Origin: an uncultured Eubacteriales bacterium
GTDB lineage: Bacteria; Bacillota_A; Clostridia; Christensenellales; Aristaeellaceae
Direction: 5' to 3'
NCBI GenBank assembly: GCA_902766515.1
Contig: CACXEB010000228.1
Span: 1-22,237, forward strand
Length of the DNA: 22,237 nt
The position numbers and the translations under genes were made by a program. The notes beneath the pieces were generated by a model. The model ran no database searches. It saw only the letters and a list, made by a program, of their open reading frames with translations, and was not told the DNA's origin. Of this stretch, positions 13,814 to 21,983 are shown piece after piece (positions within the stretch are counted from its first letter, which is position 1; every line of letters begins with the position of its first letter).

Positions 13814-14929
13814 TCAGGCTCCTTCCTTCTGGGCGAAAACCCAGTTTTTCTGTATCCGGTAGTTGATGAAATAGAGGATCAGGTCGACGACGATCTTGAT
13901 GACCGTCGATTCGATGCCGGTCAGGTGGTGCAGGGCGCTGACGGTCACGCCGGAGACCAGCATGACGACGGCCCAGAGGATAAAGTAGCGGATGATGGCG
14001 CCCTTGCTCCGCTGCTTGTTGAAGACCACGTTCCTGTTTAGGACGAAGTTCAGCACGCCCGAGCAGACGCGGGCCATCGCGGTGGCGATCAGCACCGGCT
14101 CCGGGCTGCGGCTCAGCGCTCTGAGCCAGGGCGTGGTCAGCTCCAGCTCCGCGAGCCCCGGGATCAGCTTGAACAGGGAAAACAGGACGATGTCGACGAC
14201 CCAGCAGATCAGCGAGGCGGACATGAACTTGAAGAAATTGCCCAGGATCAGCTTGTAGATGCGCCAGGAGTCGCGGATGGGATGGAAGTGGGTCCCCTGG
14301 TTCTCGTTATGGTATACGGTCTCGATGGAAACGACCGTCATGGGGATGTGGTGCCGGGAGCACCAGATCAGCTGGTTCATCTCATACTCGAAGCGGTCGC
14401 CGGTGATCTGCAGGCAATCATCGAGCATCGCCCGGTTCATGCCGCGCAGGCCGGTCTGCGTATCGGGCAGGTACCGTCCGTACAGGAGGGCAAAGATGCC
14501 GGAGGTCAGCCGGTTGCCGAAGCGTGACTTGGGGGGCACCTGCGTGGAGTGCCGCGAAAAGTCCCGGCTGCCCAGCAGCAGCTCCTCCTTGCCGTCGGTC
14601 ATCTTCGCGGCCAGCTGCGCGGTGTCATCCACCGTGTGCTGCCCGTCGGAGTCGGCGGTGATGACGCCCCGGAAGTCCGTATGCTCCAGGATATAGGCAA
14701 AGCCGGTGCGCAGGGCCGCGCCTTTGCCGCGGTTGACCTCATGGTGCAGCACATGGCACCGTTCCCAGCCGGCAATCCGGTCGAAGATCGGCTGGTAGCC
14801 GGAGCCGGATCCATCGTCGATGACAAGCACCATGCCGTACTGCGCCTTGATCAGGTCGCTCACATACGCCGGCAGCTTTTCGTCCGGTTCCAGCGACGGG
14901 ATCAGGACGCAGCAGTCTTCTTTGTTCAT
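13814..14929 (-). CDS. Bifunctional glycosyltransferase family 2 / GtrA-like flippase fusion
   Basis: The N-terminal half of this 371-aa protein is a GT2 domain of the dolichol-phosphate-mannose-synthase/GtrB type: VIDDGSGSG (36-44), RGKGAAL (68-74) and the metal-binding TADSDGQHTVDD (91-102). The C-terminal part (about 235-366) is a GtrA domain with four membrane segments and the typical FVLNRNVVF motif. Such proteins make polyprenyl-phosphate sugars in the cytosol and are thought to help them cross the membrane. The ATG follows an AAAGGAG site lying at the end of the upstream M1-like gene. The product, a sugar phosphodiester, is a plausible substrate for the glycosidase encoded next. Sugar identity is unknown. 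Confidence 0.88.
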   Translation of the reverse strand: MNKEDCCVLIPSLEPDEKLPAYVSDLIKAQYGMVLVIDDGSGSGYQPIFDRIAGWERCHVLHHEVNRGKGAALRTGFAYILEHTDFRGVITADSDGQHTVDDTAQLAAKMTDGKEELLLGSRDFSRHSTQVPPKSRFGNRLTSGIFALLYGRYLPDTQTGLRGMNRAMLDDCLQITGDRFEYEMNQLIWCSRHHIPMTVVSIETVYHNENQGTHFHPIRDSWRIYKLILGNFFKFMSASLICWVVDIVLFSLFKLIPGLAELELTTPWLRALSRSPEPVLIATAMARVCSGVLNFVLNRNVVFNKQRSKGAIIRYFILWAVVMLVSGVTVSALHHLTGIESTVIKIVVDLILYFINYRIQKNWVFAQKEGA

Positions 14930-14937
14930 ACGGTCGA

Positions 14938-16419
14938 TCAGACTCCTTTTTCGATCATGTATGTATCCAGCCAGTCCGTCATCAGCGGGGCGATGTCGAC
15001 GCCGCAGGCGGCGAGGGCTTCCGCCTCGAAGACGGGACGGCTGATGCGGGTAAAGCGGTGCTTCCGGACCAGATCCGCCAGAAATGTATCCATCCGGCCG
15101 TCCGTCATCACGTCCAGCGCGTCCAGCAGGGCGGCGGCGCGGCCGTCCATGACCGCGCGGAAGACGGTCAGGCTGGGAAAGCTGTCGGCCGGCATGCCGG
15201 GCGTGACGGCGGCGTGCAGGTTTTCCCGCATGGGGAGGGTGACCTCAAGCCGGTGGAGGCGCTCCGCCTCCGCCGCGCCGCGCGTGTCGCTGATTACCCG
15301 GATGGCCGCCCATTGCCGGGCCGCCGAGGTGAGCCAGGACTCGCGGTAACTGTCCGCGCCGAGCGCCCAGCCGAACCACTGGCCGGCCAGCCAGTATGTC
15401 AGCCGTCCGGCGGCTTCGGCGTCGTCCAGGTCATTGTTGACCAGCAAAAGCCCCGGCGCGCTGAGGCCGCTGTCCGGCAGGGAAAGGCTGACCGCGTTCA
15501 GCTGGCTGAGCGGCAGCGCGCCGTATCGCCGCGCGTATGCGGGATAGGCGGTTCGGAGGGCGTCCAGCAGGCGGGCAGCCCGCGCCTCGGTCGGCGCCCA
15601 GACCGTCAGGTCCGTGCCGTTGACGGCGGCGCTGGCCCGCTTCATGTCACCGTCCAGCAGGACGATCGCCAGCTGGTTGGCGGCTTGCGCGGTCCCGGTG
15701 ACCATGCGCCAGCCGTCCGGCAGGTCCGCGGTGACGGCAAAATCCATGTAGTCCGTCTCCTGCGGCGCGGCGTAGGAGGTGACGGGCGCTGTGTCCCAGC
15801 CGCCGTTCCGCCGGGCGGCAGGCACCGGCAGCGCCTGGATCAGGCGTACGGTCCCGCTGTCGCGGCCGAACAGGTGGGCGCAGGCGGGAAGGGTGAGCGT
15901 CAGGCGCAATTGGAGGCGGACCGTCACGCCCGCGGGCACGGCCGCATCCGCCCAGAGGAGGTCGGGCCGGCCGGCGTCCGCCGCCAGGGGGACCAGCCGG
16001 TCGTCCGCCCAGCACCCGTCCAGGCGGACCGCCGCGGGGCTGAAGCCGGCCGGATAGGCCGATTCAAACAGGTCGTCCGCGGCCGCCGGGGAGGATGCCG
16101 CGGCGGTGTAGGCCCCGGCGTGAAAGCGCAGGCAGATCCGCTCCAGGTCCGTATCCTCGCGATTGGTCAGGGAGAATGTCTCGGTGACCGCCAGCTCCTG
16201 CGATCCGGGCAGGTACTTCAGATGGACGCTGCCGGTGGGCCGTGCCGCATCCGGCAGGGTCAGCGCCGCGCGGGCGGGGGCTCCGCCCCTCATGCGGGCG
16301 AACCAGAAGATCCCGACGGCCGCGCCGGCCAGCAGCAGCGCCAGCGCGCAGACCGCCGCCCGCCGGTACGGGACCGGACCGTTCCGGCCGGAACCTTCAC
16401 GTTGTTTTGACAGAATCAT
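14938..16419 (-). CDS. M1-peptidase-like extracellular protein lacking catalytic residues
   Basis: This 493-aa protein has one membrane segment (about 21-40) and a large extracellular part. The N-terminal beta region carries SVHLKYLPGSQELAVTETFSL as in M1 aminopeptidase-like proteins. Residues 318-370 align with the M1 core, but key residues are gone. GLSAPGLLLV replaces GGMEYPGLVLI (the GxMEN-type Glu is Ala). YWLAGQWFG (342-350) replaces HELAHQWFG (both His and the Glu lost). ESWLTSAA replaces EPWLDEGLA (third zinc ligand Glu lost). It is therefore predicted to be a pseudoenzyme, perhaps a scaffold or binding protein. It is the first gene of its series, followed 8 bases on by GT2-GtrA. Fold assignment is by motif alignment only. 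Confidence 0.75.
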   Translation of the reverse strand: MILSKQREGSGRNGPVPYRRAAVCALALLLAGAAVGIFWFARMRGGAPARAALTLPDAARPTGSVHLKYLPGSQELAVTETFSLTNREDTDLERICLRFHAGAYTAAASSPAAADDLFESAYPAGFSPAAVRLDGCWADDRLVPLAADAGRPDLLWADAAVPAGVTVRLQLRLTLTLPACAHLFGRDSGTVRLIQALPVPAARRNGGWDTAPVTSYAAPQETDYMDFAVTADLPDGWRMVTGTAQAANQLAIVLLDGDMKRASAAVNGTDLTVWAPTEARAARLLDALRTAYPAYARRYGALPLSQLNAVSLSLPDSGLSAPGLLLVNNDLDDAEAAGRLTYWLAGQWFGWALGADSYRESWLTSAARQWAAIRVISDTRGAAEAERLHRLEVTLPMRENLHAAVTPGMPADSFPSLTVFRAVMDGRAAALLDALDVMTDGRMDTFLADLVRKHRFTRISRPVFEAEALAACGVDIAPLMTDWLDTYMIEKGV

Positions 16420-16456
16420 CCCCCCGCCGTACGCCAGAAATGGACATACGCTGCAC

Positions 16457-16465
16457 AGTATAGCA
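16457..16465 (-). promoter_or_regulatory. Extended -10 promoter for the M1-like/GT2/glycosidase series
   Basis: On the minus strand TGC immediately precedes TATACT (16457-16462), an extended -10 element, inside the AT-rich gap between dprA and the M1-like gene. No good -35 is present at 16-18 bases. The predicted leader is about 30 nt. Confidence 0.5.
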
Positions 16466-16511
16466 TAAACTCCGCCAAAAGGCTATTTTTGGGAAAATTT
16501 TTTTACAAAGG

Positions 16512-17582
16512 TCACTGTGCGGACAGGCCGAAGGCCCTGCCCGGCAGCCGCTCCACCCGGCCGTCCAGCTCAAGCAGGCCCAGCCGCGCGGTGAGCGCCT
16601 GCGCGGAAAGGCCGGTTTCCTCCAGGAGTTCCTCGAAGGTCTTGGTCTCGCGGAAGAGGGCGCGCAGGATGGGATCGTCCGGTTCTTCGGCGGTGGATGG
16701 AGGCGCAGGTGCGGCGGCGGGACGGGCGATCTTCAGCCTGGACAGGATATCGGAGGCCCGGGTGCACAACTCGGCGCCGTCCCGCAGCAGCTGCAGCGGC
16801 AGCTCGCTGCCGGGAGCGTCGACGTTGCCGGGCAGCGCGAACACGGTGCGGCCCTGATCCAGCGCGTGGTTGATGGTGGACTGGGTGCCCGATCGCAGCG
16901 TGGCTTCGATCAGCAGGACGCCGTCCGCCAGCCCGCTGATCAGCCGGTTGCGGCGGGGAAAATGATAGGGCAGCGGCGCCGCGCCGGGCGGCAGCTCGCT
17001 GAGGACCGCGCCGCCCAGGCGGATCAGCTCGTCGGCGAGGGGCGTGTTCTCCTTCGGGTACATCTGGTCCAGGCCGCAGCCCAGCACGCCGAAGCTCAGG
17101 CCCCCGGCCTGTACGGCACCCTTGTGCGCGGCGGTGTCGATGCCCCGGGCCAGGCCGCTGACGATGACCACGCCCGCCTCCGCCAGCTCCCGCGCGATGC
17201 GCTGCGCCTGCTCCCTGCCGTACCGGGTATCCCTGCGGGAGCCGACGACGGCAACGGCGGGCCGGCTGTTCAGGCGGCCGCGCACGTAGATCAGCGCCGG
17301 CGGATCGGGGATGCCGGCCAGCTTCGCCGGGAAGTCCGGATCGTCCGGGGTCAGCGCCCGGATACCCTGCGCGTCCATGCGCGCGAGGGCCTGGTCCAGG
17401 GCGCCGGCGGCATCGGACAGCTCCCGGTAGGCCCTGTCCCCGACCAGGCGGAGCGCCTGCGGCCCGAAGCGCGCGAGCGCCGACGAGGCGCCGCCCGCGT
17501 CCTCCAGCAGCAGCCGGCGGCCGCGCGCCGTGAGGGCCTCGGACATACTGAGCCATATTTCGGCGCGCGCTGCGGGGGTCAT
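16512..17582 (-). CDS. dprA: DNA processing protein DprA (Smf)
   Basis: This 356-aa protein carries the DprA Rossmann-type core: VVGSRRDTRYG (112-122), VSGLARGIDTAAH (141-153), PYHFPRRNRLISGLADGVLLIEA (205-227) and the Arg/Ser/Gly-containing SGTQSTINHALDQGRTVFALPGN. A C-terminal winged-helix-like domain follows a Pro/Ala-rich linker at about 287-300. DprA loads RecA on incoming single-stranded DNA during natural transformation and is widely conserved even in non-competent species. Its ATG overlaps the acyltransferase stop by 4 bases. The usual neighbours topA or other competence genes are not in view on the right. Confidence 0.95.
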   Translation of the reverse strand: MTPAARAEIWLSMSEALTARGRRLLLEDAGGASSALARFGPQALRLVGDRAYRELSDAAGALDQALARMDAQGIRALTPDDPDFPAKLAGIPDPPALIYVRGRLNSRPAVAVVGSRRDTRYGREQAQRIARELAEAGVVIVSGLARGIDTAAHKGAVQAGGLSFGVLGCGLDQMYPKENTPLADELIRLGGAVLSELPPGAAPLPYHFPRRNRLISGLADGVLLIEATLRSGTQSTINHALDQGRTVFALPGNVDAPGSELPLQLLRDGAELCTRASDILSRLKIARPAAAPAPPSTAEEPDDPILRALFRETKTFEELLEETGLSAQALTARLGLLELDGRVERLPGRAFGLSAQ

Positions 17583-19618
17583 GGCTCGACCTCCTCTCCG
17601 GCGATGCGGAGCATCTCGTTGCGCAGCACTTCACACAGGCGGTCCCGCTCCTCGTCGGGCGGATTGTCCGGCTGGTATTCCGTCGCCGCCCCGAAGGTCA
17701 GGACGCGGCGCTTCTTGTCCGCGTAAATCGGGACGAAGATCGCCCGCTTGCCCGTCTTGCGGTAATACATCGGCGCGAGCATGGTGAACCCGGTGAAGAA
17801 GTGGCTCACGCCTGACAGCTTGTAGTGGTGGTCCGGCGTGTCATCGGAGTTTTCCGGAAACAGCAGGATGTTGTCCCCGGCCTCCATCGCTTCGATGCTT
17901 TCGCGGAAGGTGTGCCGCAGCTTCGCGGGCTCCTGGTAATACACGGGGATCGCGTCCACCGACCGCATGATCCACGCGAGGAAGGGTGCGACCCGGCGGG
18001 CGATCGGCAACCGCCACTTTTCAGGCATCCATGTCCACAGGGAGAAGGTGCCCTCCGCCGTGCGGCGGGCGATGGCGTCTACGTCCATCATCTCGTTGAT
18101 GACCCAGGGACGGAAGGAAAAGGGCACGTACAGGTTGGTGACGATCGGCCCGTAGACCTCGCCGTGGTTGCACACAAAGACGATGGACCGGTCCGGGTCG
18201 TTCGGCACGTTCTCCCGCCCGCGGATCCGGTGGTAGAAGAAGGGCCGCATCACCAGCATGATCAGCTTGACACCGTAATGCTTGAGCGACCGGCGCACGA
18301 TGACGCTTTCCAGCTGGGCGCGCAGGGCCGGATTGTCGCCGCCCTGGTGCTCCAGCTCCATGTAGCGGTCCAGCTTCTGCAGGTGCTGCTTGGTCATGGG
18401 GAACAGGAGCGCGCAGATCAGCGCGCCGAACACCAGCAGCGTGGCGGGCACCAGCATCAGCGGACGGATGCCGGCGGCCAGCTCCTCAATGGTGTTGGGC
18501 AGGCCCGACTTATTGAAAAAGCAGAACAGCGCGATGCCCAGCAGGGCGATCAGCTGGCCGCTCAGGGACGCGAAGTCGACCTCGAACCGGAGGTACCTTT
18601 CCAGCGCCTGGGTGGGCGGGTGGCCGAGGGAGAAGGCAACCATGTTGCGGATCGCGCTTTCCATGTGCAGCAGCACGCGGACGCAGACGCCGATGCCCAT
18701 GGCCGACAGCGCCAGGGACAGGTAGGCGCTGACCAGGGACCGGCTCAGGATGTTGTTGGAAAAGTAGACCAGCCCCGCCAGCCACAGCGCGATGCCCAGG
18801 AACAGGACATTGGAGGGGTCCCGCCTGCGCATGCCGAACAGCCGGAGCAGCACCCCGGTCAGCAGGTAGGCGCCGCTGGTGCCGAGCACCGCGACACCGA
18901 TGCACAGCAGCATCTCTCCGGCCGTGCAGCTGATGAACGTGTAGGCCATGATCAGGGTGGCCTGGATGGCGGCGATCACGACGAACAGCAGGTGGGAAAA
19001 GGTCCGCCAGGCGTGAACGTCCTGCAGGGACTTCATGTCCTCCTCGTCCGCCGCGTCCGGGTCAGTGCGGTAATACCTGAGCCGCCACTGCTCGATGCAC
19101 TCCCAGACCGTCCCGACCAGGTAGCCCGTCATCAGCATCCAGCTTTCCGGCGGCAGGACCGTCAGGAAAATGAGCGCGGTGGGCGCGGTCAGCATGGCGA
19201 GCTCCGCCAGCAGCAGCCGCATGAACGCGGGAAACGGCTTGAGGCCGCGGGCGGTGATGCGCTCAATCATGTGGCGCGTGACCAGCGGCCGCAGGGTGCC
19301 CAGGAAGATGATGGAGATGATCAGCCAGAAGACGGTCGAATCGATGCGCACCGGCAGGGCGGAGGACAGCAGGAGCGCGCAGACGAACACGATCAGCAGG
19401 ATGATGACGGCGATGCGCTTGTGCTGCCGGCTCAGCTGGTGAAAGTGCAGCGGGTGGAGCCACTGGCCGTACACGGTTGCCGTCCGGCCCAGCAGGTACA
19501 GGCCGCCGCCGATCAGCGGATTGCCCAGCAGCAGGCTGCTGGTGAGCATGCTGAACAGGAAATTGAACAGCATCGACATGTTGTTCAGCGGGGAAATGAT
19601 GGGTAATGGGGTCCGCAT
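17579..19618 (-). CDS. MFS-like membrane domain fused to PlsC-type lysophospholipid acyltransferase
   Basis: This 679-aa protein has about 11-12 membrane segments in the first 420 residues, then a soluble acyltransferase domain (about 445-679). The membrane part has an MFS-like loop GVLLRLFGMRRRDPSNVLFLG. The acyltransferase part has motif I NHGEVYGP (484-491), where the usual HxxxxD acid is Gly490, and motif III FPENSDDTP (587-595) in place of FPEGTR. The layout recalls LplT-Aas systems, in which a transporter brings lysophospholipid to an acyltransferase. A direct role in lysolipid recycling or acylation is inferred. AAAGGA precedes the ATG. It lies 23 bases after the TetR gene, which may regulate it, and overlaps dprA by 4 bases. 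Confidence 0.82.
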   Translation of the reverse strand: MRTPLPIISPLNNMSMLFNFLFSMLTSSLLLGNPLIGGGLYLLGRTATVYGQWLHPLHFHQLSRQHKRIAVIILLIVFVCALLLSSALPVRIDSTVFWLIISIIFLGTLRPLVTRHMIERITARGLKPFPAFMRLLLAELAMLTAPTALIFLTVLPPESWMLMTGYLVGTVWECIEQWRLRYYRTDPDAADEEDMKSLQDVHAWRTFSHLLFVVIAAIQATLIMAYTFISCTAGEMLLCIGVAVLGTSGAYLLTGVLLRLFGMRRRDPSNVLFLGIALWLAGLVYFSNNILSRSLVSAYLSLALSAMGIGVCVRVLLHMESAIRNMVAFSLGHPPTQALERYLRFEVDFASLSGQLIALLGIALFCFFNKSGLPNTIEELAAGIRPLMLVPATLLVFGALICALLFPMTKQHLQKLDRYMELEHQGGDNPALRAQLESVIVRRSLKHYGVKLIMLVMRPFFYHRIRGRENVPNDPDRSIVFVCNHGEVYGPIVTNLYVPFSFRPWVINEMMDVDAIARRTAEGTFSLWTWMPEKWRLPIARRVAPFLAWIMRSVDAIPVYYQEPAKLRHTFRESIEAMEAGDNILLFPENSDDTPDHHYKLSGVSHFFTGFTMLAPMYYRKTGKRAIFVPIYADKKRRVLTFGAATEYQPDNPPDEERDRLCEVLRNEMLRIAGEEVEP

Positions 19619-19641
19619 GGGCGATTCCTTTCGGACGGAAA

Positions 19642-20358
19642 CTATTCGGCCGGCTTCTGCAGCCGGGCCTGGCGGGCGATCCCGGCGGCGTCGCTCAGGG
19701 TCTGCCGCAGGACTTCGGCGCGGATGATGTTCAGGCTGCCGAAGGGCAGGTCCAGGCTGCGCTCCAGCAGGTACCGCATGGCGTTCAGCAGGGCGGTTTC
19801 GTCGGTGTTGGGCAGCAGGCTGAGCACGCCGGACGCGTAATCGGCGCCCAGGCTCAAAATCCGGCGGTACAGGGCCGTATGCATGTCCCAGACCAGCTCC
19901 GGCAGCGTGTCAAAGGGCAGGTAGGCCTGGCCTTCGGCGGCCAGGGCGCGGATCAGGCCGGCGAAGGGACCGAAGAACGTGGTCCGCTGGGCGGCAAGCA
20001 TCGCGGAGATCACCTGGTCGCCCTCGGGCGTGCGCTGCAGCTCGATCAGCAGGGCGCACATCTCCGTTTCCTCCGGGATGGCCGGGAGGGCGTAATACAG
20101 CAGCAGGTCCAGCTGCGCGAGGATGGGCGTATCGTCGCGGACAGCCTCGCGGAAGCGCTGCAGCATGTCCGCCTGGTGCTGTTTGCACAGCTCGGTCAGG
20201 ACCTCCAGCTTGCTTTCGAAATGGTGGTAGAAGCTGCCTTTGCTGATGTGCTGGGTGTCCAGGATGTCGTTGACACTGGTCGCCGCGTAGCCGCGGGTGA
20301 AGAAGAGTTCCCGGGCCGCTTCCAGCAGCGCGGCCTTGCGTTCGTCGCCTTTGCGCAT
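19642..20358 (-). CDS. TetR/AcrR family transcriptional regulator
   Basis: This 238-aa regulator has the TetR N-terminal helix-turn-helix: ARELFFTRGYAATSVNDIL then HISKGSFYHHFESKLEVL (about residues 15-54). A helical C-terminal ligand-binding domain of unknown specificity follows. An AAGGAG ribosome binding site 6 bases before the ATG overlaps the stop codon of the VanW-like gene, so translation of the two is likely coupled. It lies between that gene and the acyltransferase fusion and may control the shared promoter at 21895-21923; a lipid or drug-like ligand is possible but unproven. Confidence 0.92.
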   Translation of the reverse strand: MRKGDERKAALLEAARELFFTRGYAATSVNDILDTQHISKGSFYHHFESKLEVLTELCKQHQADMLQRFREAVRDDTPILAQLDLLLYYALPAIPEETEMCALLIELQRTPEGDQVISAMLAAQRTTFFGPFAGLIRALAAEGQAYLPFDTLPELVWDMHTALYRRILSLGADYASGVLSLLPNTDETALLNAMRYLLERSLDLPFGSLNIIRAEVLRQTLSDAAGIARQARLQKPAE

Positions 20359-20368
20359 GATTGTCTCC

Positions 20369-21868
20369 TTACTGTACGGGGCCTGTTTCGATCAGGCGGT
20401 TGACGGCCGGGTAGGTCCAGCTGTCGACGACCTCGGTGCTGAAGACCCTGCCGTTTGATTTTCTGACGAGCAGCGTGTTGACGCGGGCGCCGTCGCGCGC
20501 TTCGCGCCTGAGCAGCCGGGCGCCGGGCTCCAAAGCGTCGCTGACGCGCGTTTCCGGGGCGCCGGCCGGCAGGATTTCCAGCGTTTCTGCCCGCAGTTCG
20601 GCGCTTTCGCCGGCTTCGCGCAGGATGCCGTACACCTCCAGCGTGACGGAGCCGGCCAGGCCGCGGCTGTTGTGGGGCGTGTAGTAGCACAGGACGCACA
20701 TCGGCGTCTCCGCGCCGTTTTTCATCCGGAGGTCCGCCTGTGCGTCCAGGCGGGCGTCCAGGCCGCGCTCATCGTCCGCGGCATCCTCCCGGCCGCTGCG
20801 CTCGATCAGCGACATCCCGGCGCAGAGCCCCGCGTCCATGAAAGCGGCGGCAAACCGGCTGGCGTTGGCCTGCTCAAAATCGGTGACGGTCGGCTCCGCC
20901 AGGCCGCGGAGGCTGACGGTCTCGCTGCCGGGAATGATGACGCCGTTCAGCGCGGCGGTTAGCTTCTGCACGCCCTCGTCCCCGCCGGGCGTCCGCGTTT
21001 CAAAGCTGCGGATCTCCAGGCAGCCGAAGGTGTTCATCAGGCGGAGCCGGGTGATCCGCGCGGGGGTCGTCTGCACGGGCGCTTCGATGTCCGCGTCCGT
21101 GACGCCCGCGTCCAGCAGCCGGGTGATTTCCCCGACGAGCGCCGGCTGGTCCAGCCGAAGGCCGGGGATATCCTCGCTGAAAGAGAAGCTGCGCCGGGAA
21201 AAGTCAACGGCGGCGAGCGCGGCGCTGACGGGTTCGCGGTCCACGCTTTCGGCGATGCCGGCGGCATAGCGCGTGACGTCGTCCAGCGTGTAGCCCGTCA
21301 GGGTGGTCAGGCTCAGGCCGGAATCGCTCAGCCGGGCACGCAGGCGGGCCCGGGCGGCAAACGGCGCGTCCAGGATCTCGCCGCGGTTCAGGCGCAGCGC
21401 CCGGGAGGCTGCCCAGCCCTGGGCGATCAGCGCATCCGCGTTGCTGCCCAGCGGGAGGTCCGCCTGGGTCATGAACCAGACGCGCTCCCCGGCGATGATC
21501 CGGTACTGGAAGGCGCGGCCGTCCGACAGCTGGCGCGCGTTGAGCATCTGCAGGGCCTGCGCGCGGCTGAGACCGCCGACCGGCATGCTGTTGACCGTGA
21601 CGCCGTCCGCCAGGGTCTGCGCCCGGTCCGCTGCCTGCAGGCGTTCGAAAGCGTCCCTGCGGGAAAGCCGGCCGACCGCGTACAGCATCAGGCCGATGAG
21701 GACGACCACCGAGGCGATGATGAGGCCGGTCCACAGCCGGGGCCGGTCGCTGCGGGCAGCCTCGTGGCGGCCGCGGGGCTTCCGGGCCGCCCGGTCCGGA
21801 TAAGGCGTTTCGAGCGGGTCGCGCGGGGGAAGTTCAGCCAGCGGCTGCTTCGTGTCCCTGTCCTCCAT
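20369..21868 (-). CDS. VanW/YoaR-like membrane-anchored protein with degenerate VanW core
   Basis: This 499-aa protein has a Pro/Arg-rich cytoplasmic tail, a transmembrane segment at about 45-66, then two PG_binding_4-like domains (about 85-155 with VNSMPVGGLSRAQALQML; about 165-270 with VDFSRRSFSFSEDIPGLRLD). A VanW-like region (275-415) with LNGVIIPGSETVSL, ADLRMKNGAETP and a GSVTLEVYG strand follows. The conserved GGGxCQxS element of VanW is missing: FEQANASRFAAAFMDAGL (331-348) stands there instead. VanW-like proteins are linked to the cell wall, but their activity is not established. The ATG at 21868 is chosen because GGGGAGG lies 7 bases upstream; the frame upstream to 22168 has no family similarity. 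It is the first gene of its series. Confidence 0.82.
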   Translation of the reverse strand: MEDRDTKQPLAELPPRDPLETPYPDRAARKPRGRHEAARSDRPRLWTGLIIASVVVLIGLMLYAVGRLSRRDAFERLQAADRAQTLADGVTVNSMPVGGLSRAQALQMLNARQLSDGRAFQYRIIAGERVWFMTQADLPLGSNADALIAQGWAASRALRLNRGEILDAPFAARARLRARLSDSGLSLTTLTGYTLDDVTRYAAGIAESVDREPVSAALAAVDFSRRSFSFSEDIPGLRLDQPALVGEITRLLDAGVTDADIEAPVQTTPARITRLRLMNTFGCLEIRSFETRTPGGDEGVQKLTAALNGVIIPGSETVSLRGLAEPTVTDFEQANASRFAAAFMDAGLCAGMSLIERSGREDAADDERGLDARLDAQADLRMKNGAETPMCVLCYYTPHNSRGLAGSVTLEVYGILREAGESAELRAETLEILPAGAPETRVSDALEPGARLLRREARDGARVNTLLVRKSNGRVFSTEVVDSWTYPAVNRLIETGPVQ

Positions 21869-21894
21869 GCCCTCGCCTCCCCTCATCGCAGGCC

Positions 21895-21923
21895 ATTTTA
21901 GCAGATTTTCAGCCTTTTGTCCA
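21895..21923 (-). promoter_or_regulatory. Promoter for the VanW-TetR-acyltransferase-dprA series
   Basis: On the minus strand TGGACA (21918-21923) and TAAAAT (21895-21900) are separated by 17 bases, and TGC precedes the -10 box (extended -10). It lies 27 bases upstream of the VanW-like ATG. Confidence 0.75.
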
Positions 21924-21961
21924 TGGAACCGCTCACGGAATCGCCGACCCCTGCAAAACCC

Positions 21962-21983
21962 GCGTTGCTGTACACTGCAACGC
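21962..21983. promoter_or_regulatory. Inverted repeat upstream of the VanW-like promoter, possible operator
   Basis: GCGTTGC (21962-21968) and GCAACGC (21977-21983) flank an 8-base centre. The repeat lies about 40 bases upstream of the -35 element. It could be an operator, for example for the TetR protein of the same series, or an RNA hairpin. No second copy was found at the other promoters in the window. Confidence 0.3.

Noticed and set aside
15058..16410. 450-codon plus-strand open frame opposite the M1-like gene
   Set aside because: Low-complexity Arg/Gly/Gln composition, no ribosome binding site and no family. The minus-strand gene has a promoter and recognisable motifs.
16480..16511. 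AT-rich stretch after dprA as an intrinsic terminator
   Set aside because: The only stem is short and A/T-only (16475-16480 with TTTTGG), and no T-tract follows on the minus strand.
17825..19606. Long open frame (593 codons) on the plus strand opposite the acyltransferase fusion
   Set aside because: Its translation is rich in Gln, Asp, His, Arg and Gly with no domain. It exactly mirrors a well-supported minus-strand gene and is a by-product of GC-rich third codon positions.
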